Part shown: positions 20,450 through 31,137 of the stretch, piece after piece
Layout: every line of letters starts with the position of its first letter
How positions within the stretch are numbered: position 1 is the first letter of the stretch
Assembly: GCA_964058845.1 (NCBI GenBank)
Contig: CAXKVR010000132.1
Location: 1 to 41,300 of the forward strand
Length of the DNA: 41,300 nucleotides
Source of the DNA: Carex sylvatica
Taxonomy: Eukaryota > Streptophyta > Magnoliopsida > Poales > Cyperaceae
Direction: 5' to 3'
Program-made: the position numbers and the translations under genes
The notes under the pieces: model-generated
What the model was told of the DNA's origin: nothing
Seen by the model: only the letters and a program-made list of their open reading frames with translations
Database searches by the model: none

Positions 20450-20454
20450 AACCA
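20450..20454. repeat. Solo LTR target-site duplication, right copy
   Basis: AACCA, identical to 19023-19027. Confidence 0.93.
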
Positions 20455-22463
20455 CCTCACACATGTAAGTCTGCATCAACAAGGACAGACCATGCACAGC
20501 TGACGGCATCACTAATTGCCGATGCAATTGAGGAGGACATTAAGTTGGATCCATCGATGAGCATCAAGGCGGTGGCTAGAACCGTCAGACACAAATACAA
20601 ATATGTAACCCCAAAATACAACAGGTTGTGGAGAGGTCGTGAACTTGCGGTTTGCAGAATATTCGGTAGTTGGAAGGATTCATACGGCTATCTGGCACCA
20701 TTGCTCCAAGCCATGGCAAGTACAAACGTTGGGACCGTATATGAACGATGGCATGGCCCTTTTTTTGATAAGGATGGAGTACTAATAGATGGAGCTCAAC
20801 AATTCAAGGGCATAGCATGGGCTTTTGGGGCTTGTATCCAAGCTGTGCCATACATCAGACCCGTTATCAACATTGATGCATGCTTCATGTCCGGCCGTTA
20901 TGAGGGGAGGCTACTGATAGCATGTGCATATGATACTGAGAACCAGTTGTTGCCTTTGGCCTTTGCAATTGTTCAGAAAGAGGATGGTGAGAACTGGGGA
21001 TTTTTTATGCAGTTTTTAAGAAGACGGGTGATTGGGGAAGGAAAATTTTTCTGTGTGATATCAGACCAGCATAAAGGAATAAAATATGTTTTTGATCGTG
21101 AAGATTATGGTTGGTCAACGCGTACTGGGCAGTGTGTGCACAGGTTGTGTATGCAACACGTTGCGGAGAACCTTTCCAAGGCAACCGGAAATGACAAGTG
21201 GGTTCTAGAAACATTTAGACAAAATTGCAGAAAGAAAAAGCCGAGAAGGGTGGTAGAGATGACTAGAAATTTTGCAAAGGTATATATATTTTAATTGTTT
21301 ACATATATTATTTTATTTTTCGAAGACTATTTTTTTAGTACAATTATTTACTTATATTATTTTATTTTCTTATTTTTTTAGTACATGCCAAAGGCAAATC
21401 TCTACTTAATGAAGGTGGGCAAAAATAATCCCAGAGATGTAAACGAAGATCCAGCATACGAGAAAATATATCAATCCCGTGATGGAGGTTGGCGTTGGGG
21501 AATTATGACCATCAACGGGTCGGAGTCACTGAATGCAGTATTCAAGCAGAGTCGGATGTTGCCCGTGGCTGCAGTTGTAGAGGATACATTCTACAAGTTA
21601 AATGCATGGTTTCAGGAACGGCGTGCTAAGGCTGCAGAATTAATAAGGATGAATCAGTCATTTTCAACAAGGGTGGAGGAGAAACTAAGACAACACATGG
21701 ACAAAGGTGCAACTATGACCGTGATCCCGATGGGTAATGATGGTACTGAATTCGAAGTGCAAAATCCAAATGAATACGTTCCTACCAGTCGCAAACCAGA
21801 TGACACTATGGAGTTTGTGAAGAGGGCTTGCAAGTACGTCGTTAAATTCGGAGATGCCAGGGCGGTAACTTGTACATGCCAAGGACCCCAACTAAGTCAC
21901 ATACCCTGTAGTCACGTGATGGCTGTATGCCGAGTGAGGAACTACTGTGAGGATCACTATGTTGCTGACATGTATCATACCGATTACCTTGCTTCCACTT
22001 GGGGTGGATCTTTTTATTCTTATCCCGATCAGCATGAGTGGCCTGCATATGTCGGTGATAGAATACTTCCTTCAGAAGGATGAATAAGAAAGGGGAGGAG
22101 GAGACAAAAGCGTGTTGTAATGACCATGGACGAGATGAGTGGTAGGCGATTATCGGGAAATTGGGCTCGCCGTTCTGTTTCTGACAGGCGCATGGCAGGT
22201 ATGTAGCATTGTATGAAATTCATTTATGATCTTATTATATTACTAACTGAATTGTGTTCCTATGTTCAGATGCCATAAACGAGCACAACGAAAGAGAAAA
22301 TGCTAGAGTTGTTGCTGAAGCAACTGGTAGAACATAACATCCCCCTCTTCCGAGCCAATCATCTAGTTGCCAAGCCTCTACAAGTAATGCCGCACCTGCA
22401 GTTGGTACCAGTATAACTAGTTGCATCATTGGTTTTTTGAGACGTGGTGGAAGGAGCAGATAA

Positions 22464-22777
22464 ACCTGCTATTTTGCTTGTGTGAACTTATTCGTTTGGT
22501 TTGAACTAAGTTATGAACTTTAATTGTAATGTTGCGCTTTTAATATGATATGTAATATTTTGATTTGTTATGATTACGTAGTAACTAAGGAGTAGAAATG
22601 ACGAAATGTAAAGTATAAAAAGATACGCACGCAGATAAAAACGACGAAATGTAAAGTAAACAAAAGATAAAAGCCAACATAAAATATAAAATAAAACAAT
22701 CCCAGGCATATAACACAACAGTCCCAAACTCAAAATACTACAGTCAGGCCTATATCACAATAAAAAAAACTCTGCAA
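22464..22777. other. Convergent intergenic region inside the MULE
   Basis: The shared 3' region between transposase and plant mobile domain gene. It is AT-rich, with GACGAAATGTAAAGTA twice (about 22600 and 22645). It presumably holds both polyadenylation sites. No coding is seen. Confidence 0.5.
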
Positions 22778-25739
22778 TCATCCTCGTCGTTTCCTTCGGG
22801 AGGGAGATAACCTACGAGCCGCTATGTCTTTGCCAACCCTGTGCGGCTGCACGCGCCTCTGCGGACTCGCATCTCCTAAATCCTCCTCCTCCATATCCTC
22901 GTCCTCCTCTCCCGTATACATGTGATGCGTACCTGTACCGGCTGTCCATGGATCAAATAGACCAGTTGACTCTGCGGGTGCCGGGCTTGTACGTAGCTCC
23001 CATGGATCTTCCTCCCAGCTTGCAGCATATGTGGCAGGAGGCGGTGTACCAAATAATGCAGAGACAAAGCCATCTGCAGTCTGAGATGCACTCCCTCCAG
23101 CTTCATAGTCGTGCTCCATCTCCACTCCATATTGTGGTCTGTGGAAGCCAATGTCCTCAGCATCTGTATCGAACGGGGGCAGCTCATCCACGCTAAAACT
23201 AGGCTCGGCATTCCAACGAGGTGCTCTATCCTAAATTGAAATAATGTCAGTTTTGCTACATACAAATAACTCTGCAATAAATAATATAAAACAGTAACTG
23301 ACCGGGCCAAGCTCTACCGGAACTCCGTATTTATTTCTGTAAGCATCCCATCCTTGTGTATTCAACACCCAGTGGTGGAACGCCCAACCCGAGTCATCCT
23401 CTACATAATTGAAAGTTAAGTGAGTTACAACAAATAATTCGGTGAAAATAGAACCATTGCGTGTGTCCTACTTTTAATATTAACTTGCAATTACCTGCAG
23501 GAGGTGGTGGCATATCATGAGCGTAGATGGCCTCTGATCTTCTGTATATCCCGCCAATTGATGTTCTCCCCAGAATCGCGCAGCATGCCAACGAGGCGGC
23601 CTTCAAAACCGCCTGTCTCCACGATTGGTGCAGTGTGCTCGAGCATTTGGCATCCTATATATCGCCAAGCATCCCTCGCCATGCACACCAGGCTGTGTCC
23701 AACTCCTCTCATAGCTGTCAACATCTGCACACAACATGATTATGACAACAGTAAGTAATTAAAATTTGCAATTTTTAATTACAGTATGTTTAAGTTGTAT
23801 TTACCGCGCGAGTATTGATCGGACCCCAAGGCATGTAATTGCCAGATGAATCCATCAGTCTACATCGAAGGTTGTCGCCATAATGGCCCGTAAGGTAGAC
23901 TGACGGCATGCCCCATCTCTGGTACCAGACGGCATATCTCAAATCCCTGGGACCAGCACCCACTGACGCTCTCGATGGCGGACTCCATAACTGCTGATCT
24001 GGATGTCGAGCCAAGCCGTACTCTAAGCTGAAATGCTGTCTCCAGTTGACTTTGGGCTTAGTGTGCGCCATACTGCAAGTACAATTAATTAGAAATGAGA
24101 GAAACGGTGGCATTATTAAAGTGATAATAAAATTAAGTACATAGTACTTACTTGTGGAACTTGTCGGTATCATCCTTACCCATCAGCGGGTTATCCGGAA
24201 TGAAAGCATCCAAGCCAAACTGTCGAGACACCCGATCGGGATAGTGATACTCCACTATCCAGAAATAAACGACTGGTCCCCGATAATACCATAGTCGTGT
24301 CTGCTCCAATGTCAGCGGGCTCAGCCATCTACGCTGATACCATGTACGATACGGAAACCAATCGACATTCGCATCTCGGAGCATCTGGAGCTGACCCCAA
24401 ACATAAGAAACCCCCCTGCCCGTTTCTTCATAACTCTGATGACTGCCCCATATGGCACCGTACGCGGGGCATCTGTCTGGGTTAGGAACTCCCCATCGGG
24501 GATGTGGCAATGGTATAATTGGCTGATTTACAAGCAGATGTGACCACGACCAATGCTGTAGCAGAAGAAGCGGTCCAAAAATTTGTTTATTCCTCACCTG
24601 AAAATTTAACTTAAAATAAAAACTTGGTGCATCTTATTCAACTTTCAATTACAACGTATATTAATACAGACTTACCAGACAAGCATGACACAGGCCTCTG
24701 TATAAGTGGGCGAGGACAGCTCCACCCCAGTTCCATCTCGATTCTTTCTCCATGTTTCTCAGCAGGGAAAGATACATAATCGGGACCACATCACCGCTGG
24801 AATCCTCGAACATGACAGCACCACACAAATCCAGCACATACGCCCTAGTATACCTGCAATATAAAATAATCAATATAAATAATTGAGATTGTTGATGAAC
24901 TACTAAGTTACTTTAAAGAGTGTAATGGTACCTCCTGACCGCCTCAATGTCAGCAGTCTTAGGGAATATCTGATTCTGAAAGAATTGAGACCGGAATGCC
25001 TTTAGAGAAATACAGTACCCAGAATACCGGAACTCCTCCTCCTTCTCCTCCTTCTCCTCCCCCTTCTTCTTCTTCTTCTTCAATTTCTTCTGCAGATTCT
25101 TTGGATCACACCCTAACAACTCCGGTATCATCCTCTGTAGGTTTGGATGGTTTGAGATGCCACCTATGGGCTCGCCATCAATGGGTAAACCCTATAATGC
25201 GCTCACATCACCAAGGCTGACTGTCATCTCCCCGACCGGGAGATGAAATGTATGGGTCTCAGGTTGCCATCTCTCCGCTAGACCATGCATCAGAGACTGA
25301 CCGATCTTACTCTGCGGCATAGTGGCAAGCTGATACAACCCAAGGTTCAAGAGGCATCGCTGCATTTCTTCATGGGGAACGAACGAAATCTCAGACCTGC
25401 GGTGCCTCACCGTAAGCATGACATCATCCTGTATTTATTATCAATTTGTGAGACTCAAATCGTGCCATTTTTTTAGTATTATTTACATTAAGTATAAATG
25501 TCACGTACCTCAAGAGATGCCAATGAGACGCGGTGCTTAACATGATGGGTCCATAGAAGAGGACTAAATGTGTCAGGATCATGCGCACCATCTGTAAAAC
25601 CGGCCTGAGACGACGAACCCTCTCCAATCGGATCCACCGAGGACGTGCCCGCTACACTCGGATCCACGGCATTTGGACCCGCTGCAGCCCGATCCGCTGC
25701 AGGCGCAGCTCGTAATCCCCACCGTCTAGATCTGGGCAT
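22778..25739 (-). pseudogene. Plant mobile domain (PMD) gene carried by the MULE, eight exons, broken
   Basis: Exons in reading order: 25739-25509, 25428-24932, 24853-24676, 24597-24152, 24072-23805, 23724-23495, 23400-23303, 23230-22778. All borders are GT-AG; total 2401 nt, about 800 codons. Diagnostic parts are HLPVGEMTVSLGDVSAL.GLPIDGEP, the Lys-rich insert after NLQKKL, RAYVLDLCGAVMFEDSSG, WNWGGAVLAHLYRGLC, LLLLQHWSWSH, VWYQRWG and DMPPPPA. The C terminus is basic (RRLSPSRRKRRG). It matches the aminotransferase-like plant mobile domain of MAIN/MAIL-type proteins, nuclear factors needed for transposon silencing and genome stability in Arabidopsis. Damage: TAG at 25192-25194 inside the GLP(I)DGEP motif (CAG-to-TAG type), and a frameshift in exon 6 (about 23540-23600), which fits the length being one over a multiple of three. 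Its role in the element is unknown. Confidence 0.88.
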
Positions 25740-26310
25740 ACTACATTTACAAAAAAAATCCATATTAATCAACCACAATTTTAAAAATTAAAATTTATTC
25801 GAAATTTTAAACAATTTATAAATATTTTCAACCAAATTCAAACCCTAATTGAACTGCAAATTCAAGCAATTAAAACCCTAAAATAGTTAATTATTTATAA
25901 TAAACTACTAATTATATGATATTAATACATCCAATAATTATACAATAACTATAGTATATATTTAATATATTAAGAATATACCATATTAATTTAGTAATAA
26001 GAGTTAACAATCCCTAAAATAATCAATAACCACATGAAAATAATAATAATAATAAAGGTACATAAAATTTTATTATACTATGAAAATCAATAAACTTTTA
26101 TATAGTATGAAATTCACTTTTTAAAATAAAAATTATTGTGAAAATCGACAAACAAATAAAATTTGGAAAAAACATAAGTATGCATATTTTTTTTTAATAT
26201 TGATAATTTACTTGCAAAAAAGAATGTAATTTTTAAACAAATTTTCATATACTTTAAAATAATTTGTATTGATATATACATGTGTTTCGTCAACTTCAAA
26301 ATACCTTCAA
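25740..26310. other. AT-rich upstream region of the PMD gene
   Basis: Very AT-rich, with no coding. It presumably contains leader sequence or an upstream intron of the PMD gene. Confidence 0.4.
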
Positions 26311-26320
26311 CATCACCAAA

Positions 26321-26412
26321 ACTATAATATATTATAACAATAAAACTATAATATATTATAACAATAAAATTCTAATATATTATAACAATAAAATTGTAAT
26401 ATATTATAACAT
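26321..26412. repeat. 24-bp tandem repeat, four copies
   Basis: The unit CTATAATATATTATAACAATAAAA is repeated about four times with small changes. It forms an AT-only minisatellite inside the MULE. Confidence 0.85.
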
Positions 26413-26735
26413 ATTATATATGGAAACAAAATTGTGTAATTTTTTTTTAAATATTACAATAATTTATTATTTTATTCTCAATCCCCTCTAAATATTCAAT
26501 TTTATCTATTGATGTGATCAAATATGTAACTCTTTAATGTAGTCAAATACATAACTTATCTACCTACGATCTTTTCTCAAAAAAATAAAAAATACATAAC
26601 TTATATACTAAATGACATATTTTATATGATCACACAATATATATTTTCATTTGAATTACGACACACCTCGTAACTTGATAAGATTTGACATTTCACTAAA
26701 TTTTGCATGGAAGAATTACCGTTTTTACCTCAAAG
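26413..26735. other. AT-rich DNA inside the MULE
   Basis: Nothing beyond low-complexity sequence is seen. Confidence 0.5.
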
Positions 26736-27230
26736 AAAAAAAAACATAATTTAATAGCATTTATAATTTTAAAATTTAATCCCGCGATTCCCGTAATTTA
26801 ATAGCATTTACATAATTTAATAGCATTTATAATTTAAAAAAAAATACATAATTACCGCAATTATAATTTTAAAATTTAATCCCACAATTCCCGTAATTTA
26901 ATAGCATTTATTAATAACCCGCAATTCCCATAATTCGTGACATTATACCAATTCTAACAATTCATAATCGAATCGAATTCAACAATTACACAACTTAATT
27001 ACATTTGCATAAATTACATAATCGAATAGAATTCAACAATTACACAATTTCATCACAATCAAATCGAACCGAATCAACCGAATCAATTCGATTTCAACAA
27101 TTACACAATTTCATCACAATCGAATCGATTTTAACCGAATCGATTTTAACCGAATCGATTTGAATCGAATCAACTGAATTAATTCGATTTCAACAATTAC
27201 ACAACTTAATCGCATTCAATCGAATCGAAA
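26736..27230. repeat. Degenerate tandem repeats inside the MULE right arm
   Basis: Two families follow one another. First comes AATTTAATAGCATTTA with AATCCC(G/A)C(G/A)ATTCCCGTAATT (26740-26940). Then come units built of AATTCGATTTCAACAATTACACAA and TCATCACAATCGAATCGA words (26960-27220), about four to five copies. They are non-coding and lie between the PMD leader and the right TIR. Confidence 0.75.
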
Positions 27231-27494
27231 ACTTACCCGAGAGAAATGGAGCAATTGCAGTGAGGTAGACCGCGGAGAGGTGCGGATTCGCGGTGATTCG
27301 CGGGCGGAGAGGTGCGAGCGAGAGAGAGAGTGAGCGAGCGAGGGAGAGGAGAGGTGTGGCGCAGCAGCGGCCGAGCACCGGCGGCGGGGGCAGGGGCGGA
27401 CTAGCTGGGGCGGTCGCCATTTTTTTTTTTTCCTTTTTCTTCTTCTGGTGAGGAGGGGAGACAGCGAAGGGAGAGATGGGAATGGGGTTCATGG
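27231..27494 (-). promoter_or_regulatory. Presumed promoter and leader of the PMD gene
   Basis: A GC-rich, purine-rich (GCGAGCGAGAGAGAGAG) block next to the right TIR, in the position that holds the transposase leader on the left side. Read on the minus strand it is CT-rich, as plant initiators often are. An open frame here is proline/serine low complexity and is not supported as protein. Confidence 0.4.
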
Positions 27495-27725
27495 GTGGGT
27501 TTTGAATGCATAGTGGACCGTCCGGCTCTGGGGCGGTTTGCTCATCTATGGACCGCCCGCAATGGGTGTGGTTTCCTCTTCCCGTGACCCGCCCCAGACT
27601 CAGGCGGTTCGCTTGCATTTTGGGCCGCCCCAGTCCCAGGCGGTTGGGTTATTTAAAAAAAAAAAATTATTCAAAGTTATTTTTAAAATTTCGTTTTGTT
27701 TTTTGGGTATTAATAAAAATAACCG
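27495..27725 (-). repeat. Right terminal inverted repeat of the MULE
   Basis: The inverted match of the left TIR is at about 27540-27725. The inner side has an extra block that repeats the CGGTCCA...GGGGCGGTTTG words, so the right arm is longer by about 45 bp. It ends AAAAATAACCG directly before TATCATCCA. Confidence 0.93.
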
Positions 27726-27734
27726 TATCATCCA
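27726..27734. repeat. Mutator target-site duplication, right copy
   Basis: TATCATCCA, identical to 17118-17126. Confidence 0.95.
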
Positions 27735-28160
27735 ACAACTATTATTTTCTAGATAATAATGTTTCTGGTAGAATACTGGGCCGTGCAGCAGGAGATCAAG
27801 CCCAGTGAGGCCTCCGGATGGGGGATCCAACGGTAAATTTTCAAATTGATCCCAATTCTGATAAAGATAATCTGGATTTCAATTTAAATTCGTGTGCATC
27901 TTGAATATTCGTGTCATTTTAGTGTGTACGGATTTTAAATCAGATTGGATGGACTGAAAACCATCAAATTCAAATTTGGCAATTGGCGCTGGAACCAAAA
28001 TGCCATTACCGATATGTTTTAGCACATTTTTTTAGCAAATATTTTATATTTTTCTCTAACGTCCCTCCTCCTTAAGATACGCCAACTCTTTTTTTGAGAA
28101 AATATGTAAAATTTAAAATCTAGAAGTGTTGTAAACATCGCCCCTTACGACAAAGAAATG
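27735..28160. other. Intergenic DNA right of the MULE
   Basis: No gene, RNA or repeat is supported. Confidence 0.5.
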
Positions 28161-28172
28161 TCGATACTAGAG

Positions 28173-28368
28173 AATCCGTATCCTCTCCAGTATTACAGAG
28201 GATCACTCTCATTTTACGGTTTGAGATTAAATTTAAACTGATTTGGTAGTCGGACTGCAATAGGGGGCAGCATTTTTGGGCTTTGAGATTCGTACCAAGT
28301 TAAAAAGAACGGTTCAGATCTAGTAATTGTAAAAGATTCCCTTATCAGGTATTGGAGAGGATGTGAAT
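28173..28368. mobile_element. 196-bp MITE with 12-bp flanking direct repeat
   Basis: TCGATACTAGAG occurs at 28161-28172 and 28369-28380. Between them the left end AATCCGTATCCTCTCCAGTA is mirrored by the right end TATTGGAGAGGATGTGAAT, and the inner parts also pair (ATTTTAC against GTAAAAG). Target duplications of 9-12 bp with short TIRs suggest a Mutator-type MITE. No coding. Confidence 0.8.
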
Positions 28369-28380
28369 TCGATACTAGAG

Positions 28381-29109
28381 GCATTTTGTGCGTATGGTGG
28401 GCTCAGCCATAATAATCTCCTCATAAATTGTATGTATCCATCAAAACTTAATGACATATTGTAATTACCAATCCATCCTTATCCCTACCCATTAAACAAA
28501 GACGGAACGAGGTATACATCTATCAAAACTTTTTATTCAAATATTTCTAAATCGGACGGTTAAAAATCATATCAGATGAGCAAATGAAATTAGAATTTTA
28601 AAAACAAAATATCTCAACCCGATAAGCACATAGATATATACACGGTTAAATAAATGCTAATCTGATATGATTTTTCACATTTACGATTTTAACTTTATTC
28701 ACCAATTTAGAAACTATGCAGAACATATCGATCTACAGCACAAACTCAATTACTTTCCATCTCGTGAACATAGTGACATATAAATTATTCGGGTTCTATT
28801 CGGCGAGATTAAAAGTTTGTGATTCGAAAATAATTCAGGTATAATTCGAGAATGATTCGTAATTATTCGGACTAGAAATCTCAGTCTTACAAGAGAGAAA
28901 AAAAAATATTCTGGGAAAAATTCGGAAAAAAATCATAAAATTCGCAAATTATTCGGACTTAATTCGGTCAATCAAATAATTCAACGTTCGGTTCGGTATT
29001 ACCAAAAAATGAATTATTCAAGTATAATTGAGATATAATTCGTGAATTTTATAACTATGCTCGTGAATGTGTGATTAACCAATAAACAACTAAACACGGA
29101 GGACCAAAC
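28381..29109. other. Intergenic DNA with ATTCG-rich stretch
   Basis: 28790-29060 is a degenerate repeat of ATTCGG/ATTCGTAA words, similar in style to 3490-3960. Nothing is coding. Confidence 0.5.
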
Positions 29110-29340
29110 GGATGTAGTTACAGCTTAGGGTCTGCTCTCGGGTAGGGGCAGGGCGGACCGGGCATACTTGGGCACGGGTAGAGGTCAGGTACGGGTATCA
29201 CGGGTAGACGGGTACCACGGGCTGGGTATTACGGTTTTTTTTTTTTAAAACCGTGCCCTGCTCGTCTTATACTCGTGCCTGTTGTACCCTTGAGGAGCAG
29301 GGCGGTCCGAATAGGGGCAGGTTGGGTATTTTTTTTTTCT
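29110..29340. repeat. Degenerate (ACGGGTA)n-type repeat
   Basis: Many GGGTA, ACGGGTA and GGGCAGGGCGG words are followed by their complements (ACCGTGCCCTGCTCG) after a poly-T, so part of it can fold. The same kind of sequence returns at 31138-31260. Confidence 0.6.
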
Positions 29341-29499
29341 TTCTGTTTTTCTGTTTTTTTTCTGTGTTTTTCTGTTTTTTTACGGTGTTGTACGAATATT
29401 ATTACGTGTTTATAATTCGACTTTTAAAATCAGAATAGTTCAATATCAAATAGTGTATATAAATAAATAAAATTTGTAACTTATATATAAAAATTATTC

Positions 29500-29700
29500 A
29501 TGCGAAAATTTGTATATTTATTTGGCTAAGTACAAATGTATTTATTTATTTCTTTACACGAGTAATTTTATTTTATTTTGAAATTCTCATTCTAATTATA
29601 TAGTTTCATAATTTATTTATATCTAGAAATTTTTAGTTTACATTTTAAATTGATAATATATTTTCTAAATGTTCATTTTAATTTGATAATATATTTTATA
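29500..29700 (+). repeat. Direct repeat, copy 1 (partner at 30715-30925)
   Basis: The 200-bp block containing TATTTATTTCTTTACA-(C/T)GAGT and ATTCTAATTATATAGTTTCA and ATATTTTCTAAA recurs collinearly at about 30715-30925. Both copies lie between the two ACGGGTA-rich stretches, so the whole 29110-31260 region may be one large element. Confidence 0.7.
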
Positions 29701-29702
29701 AA

Positions 29703-29876
29703 TCAAAATTACTAATTATTTTAAAATAATGTTGCCTAAATCAATTAGTTTAAATATAAATCAAAATTACTAATTGTTTTAAAATAATGTTGCTTAAATC
29801 AATTACTTTAAATATAAATCAAAATTACTAATTATTTTAAAACAATGTTACTTAAATCAATTATTTTAAAAGTCAT
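29703..29876 (+). repeat. 58-bp tandem repeat, three copies
   Basis: A unit of the form TCAAAATTACTAATT-TTTTAAAA-AATGTT-CTTAAATCAATTA starts at 29703, 29761 and 29819. The period is 58 with few mismatches. Confidence 0.9.
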
Positions 29877-30480
29877 TCTGAACCGTTAGATGCTTATAAG
29901 TCGATCTGAACCGTATACCTATATGTATATATAATATAGAGGTTGGCTACTCTACTTACATAAGCATATGAGAATATATGATTATAAGTTATTTTTTTGT
30001 TTTTAAAATTCAGAAAGTCGATTTGAACCGTTAGATGTGATATCTATATTGAAATGTGCTTGGAGACCAAATTTTATTTTTTTCTGATTTTTTTTACTAT
30101 TTATTAAGTCACTTTGAAAATCGCTGATCCAACGTCTACCGTCGAACGAAAACTTAAACTGCATTTTCGAGGCACTAAACGACGTTTTTTTTGAAATTCT
30201 GACGCTCCAAATACCCAAGGGTGTTCCCTGAATGATATTTGGATCCGTCTCGTCCCTTTTCTGAAAAGTGATAATACGCGTAAATCCGACTTTCCTAGCC
30301 AAAGTTATCGATGTTTAAAGTTTCTTCGAAAGCTGAACTTTGAAAATTCATAACTAACTGTAGAAAAATCCAAATAAATTGAAATTTGTGTCAATTATAT
30401 ATATTTTTGAATGCTCTACATTCTGTTGTAATTACTTTTGCAGTTTGATACTTGTATCAGTCCAGACTTGTTGATTTACC
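29877..30480. other. Repeat-derived DNA, no gene supported
   Basis: A moderately complex sequence with one 99-codon minus-strand frame (30003-30302) that I cannot assign. ATGTGCTTGGAGACCAAATTTTAT (about 30055) returns near 36389 with the same downstream pattern, so this is probably transposon sequence. Confidence 0.4.
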
Positions 30481-30484
30481 AGTA

Positions 30485-30655
30485 GAGATCAAATGCGGCG
30501 CATGCGTCGCAAATGCCACCGCATGTGCTGCATCATGCGTCGCATGCGCCGCAAATACTGCCACATGAGCTGCATCATGCTCCGCAAATGCACCGAATTG
30601 GGTAATGCAGGGGCATTTTTAAATTATATTTTTTTAGGGTATTAATAAAAATGAT
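30485..30655. mobile_element. Possible terminus of a third Mutator-like element
   Basis: A CpG-rich array of GCGGCGCATGCGTCGCA-type words (30492-30600, partly an inverted repeat) is followed by TTTTTTTAGGGTATTAATAAAAATGATC. This mirrors the right end of the MULE at 27725 (TTTTTGGGTATTAATAAAAATAACCG). No transposase and no partner end are visible nearby, so it is a solo end. Confidence 0.5.
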
Positions 30656-30714
30656 CATTTCCTTGGATATACATATACACACACATGTGCAGTCACATGA
30701 ATTTTATTTTATTT

Positions 30715-30925
30715 CTTTACATGTATATTTATTCGGCTAAATACAAATATATTTATTTATTTCTTTACATGAGTCATTTTATTTTATTTTCAAATTTTTA
30801 TTCTAATTATATAGTTTCATAATTTATTTATATCTCAAAATTTTTATTTTACATTTTAAATTGCTAATATATTTTCTAAAAATTCATTTTAAATTGATAA
30901 TATATTTTCTAAACGTTCATTTATT
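30715..30925 (+). repeat. Direct repeat, copy 2 (partner at 29500-29700)
   Basis: Collinear with the block at 29500-29700, as described there. Confidence 0.7.
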
Positions 30926-31137
30926 TTTAGTAGGTGAAATAAAATATAAATAAAAAATATAATTAAATCAGTAACTTTAAAACAATAAATTAAAAAATAG
31001 AATTTAAAAAAGAAATAAAAACAGAATTTAAAAAACAGAAATTAAAAAACAGAATTTAAAAAATAGAAATTAAAAAAACAGAATAAAAAAAGGAGGAAAA
31101 AATTTAAAAAATTTGAAAAAAGAAAGAAGAAAAAGTA

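Larger units (their letters stand above)
17882..22463 (+). pseudogene. MURA-type Mutator transposase, interrupted and with four stops
   Basis: The coding blocks keep one frame: 17882-19027, 20455-21279, 21382-22198 and 22270-22463 (two GT-AG introns plus a nested LTR), about 990 codons. In order they hold an N-terminal domain (YVGGKVQ...), an 11-residue repeat tract (18269-18454) and an acidic linker. Next comes a Mutator DNA-binding domain with Cys/His pattern (CKTHPRCEFC...KCEP-PHTC), then the DDE core with Asp in NIDACF (20875-20877) and Asp in ISDQHKG (21064-21066). A SWIM zinc finger CTC...PCSH (21871-21914) and a basic tail follow. Role: cut-and-paste transposition at the TIRs. In-frame stops are TAA 18830, TGA 19004, TGA 22081 and TAA 22335, so it is dead as a protein. 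The left start is supported by alignment with the fragment at 11640-12327. Confidence 0.92.
17127..27725 (+). mobile_element. 10.6-kb Mutator-like element (MULE) with transposase and plant mobile domain gene
   Basis: The ends are defined by inverted repeats of about 190 bp (left CGGCCATTTTTATTAATA, right complement CGGTTATTTTTATTAATA) and by a perfect 9-bp duplication TATCATCCA outside them. Inside, a MURA-type transposase runs rightward (17882-22463) and a plant mobile domain gene runs leftward (22778-25739). The two are tail to tail, with about 310 bp between stops. A solo LTR (19028-20449) is nested in the transposase. Both genes are broken, so the copy is not autonomous now, although it once had the layout of an autonomous element with two genes. 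The arms between TIR and coding are pyrimidine-rich leaders on the left and a long AT-rich repeat-filled stretch on the right. Confidence 0.93.

Noticed and set aside
27190..27618. 142-codon minus-strand frame crossing the right TIR
   Set aside because: Proline/serine low complexity across TIR and CT-rich leader. No domain, and it does not splice visibly to the PMD gene.
17127..27725. Reading the window's apparent second system as a CRISPR, operon or gene cluster
   Set aside because: Introns, TIRs and TSDs show a eukaryotic DNA transposon; the 33-bp repeats are coding and have no spacers.
30003..30302. 99-codon minus-strand frame
   Set aside because: No recognisable domain, and part of the sequence is repeated elsewhere in the window (near 36389). 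Treated as repeat DNA.
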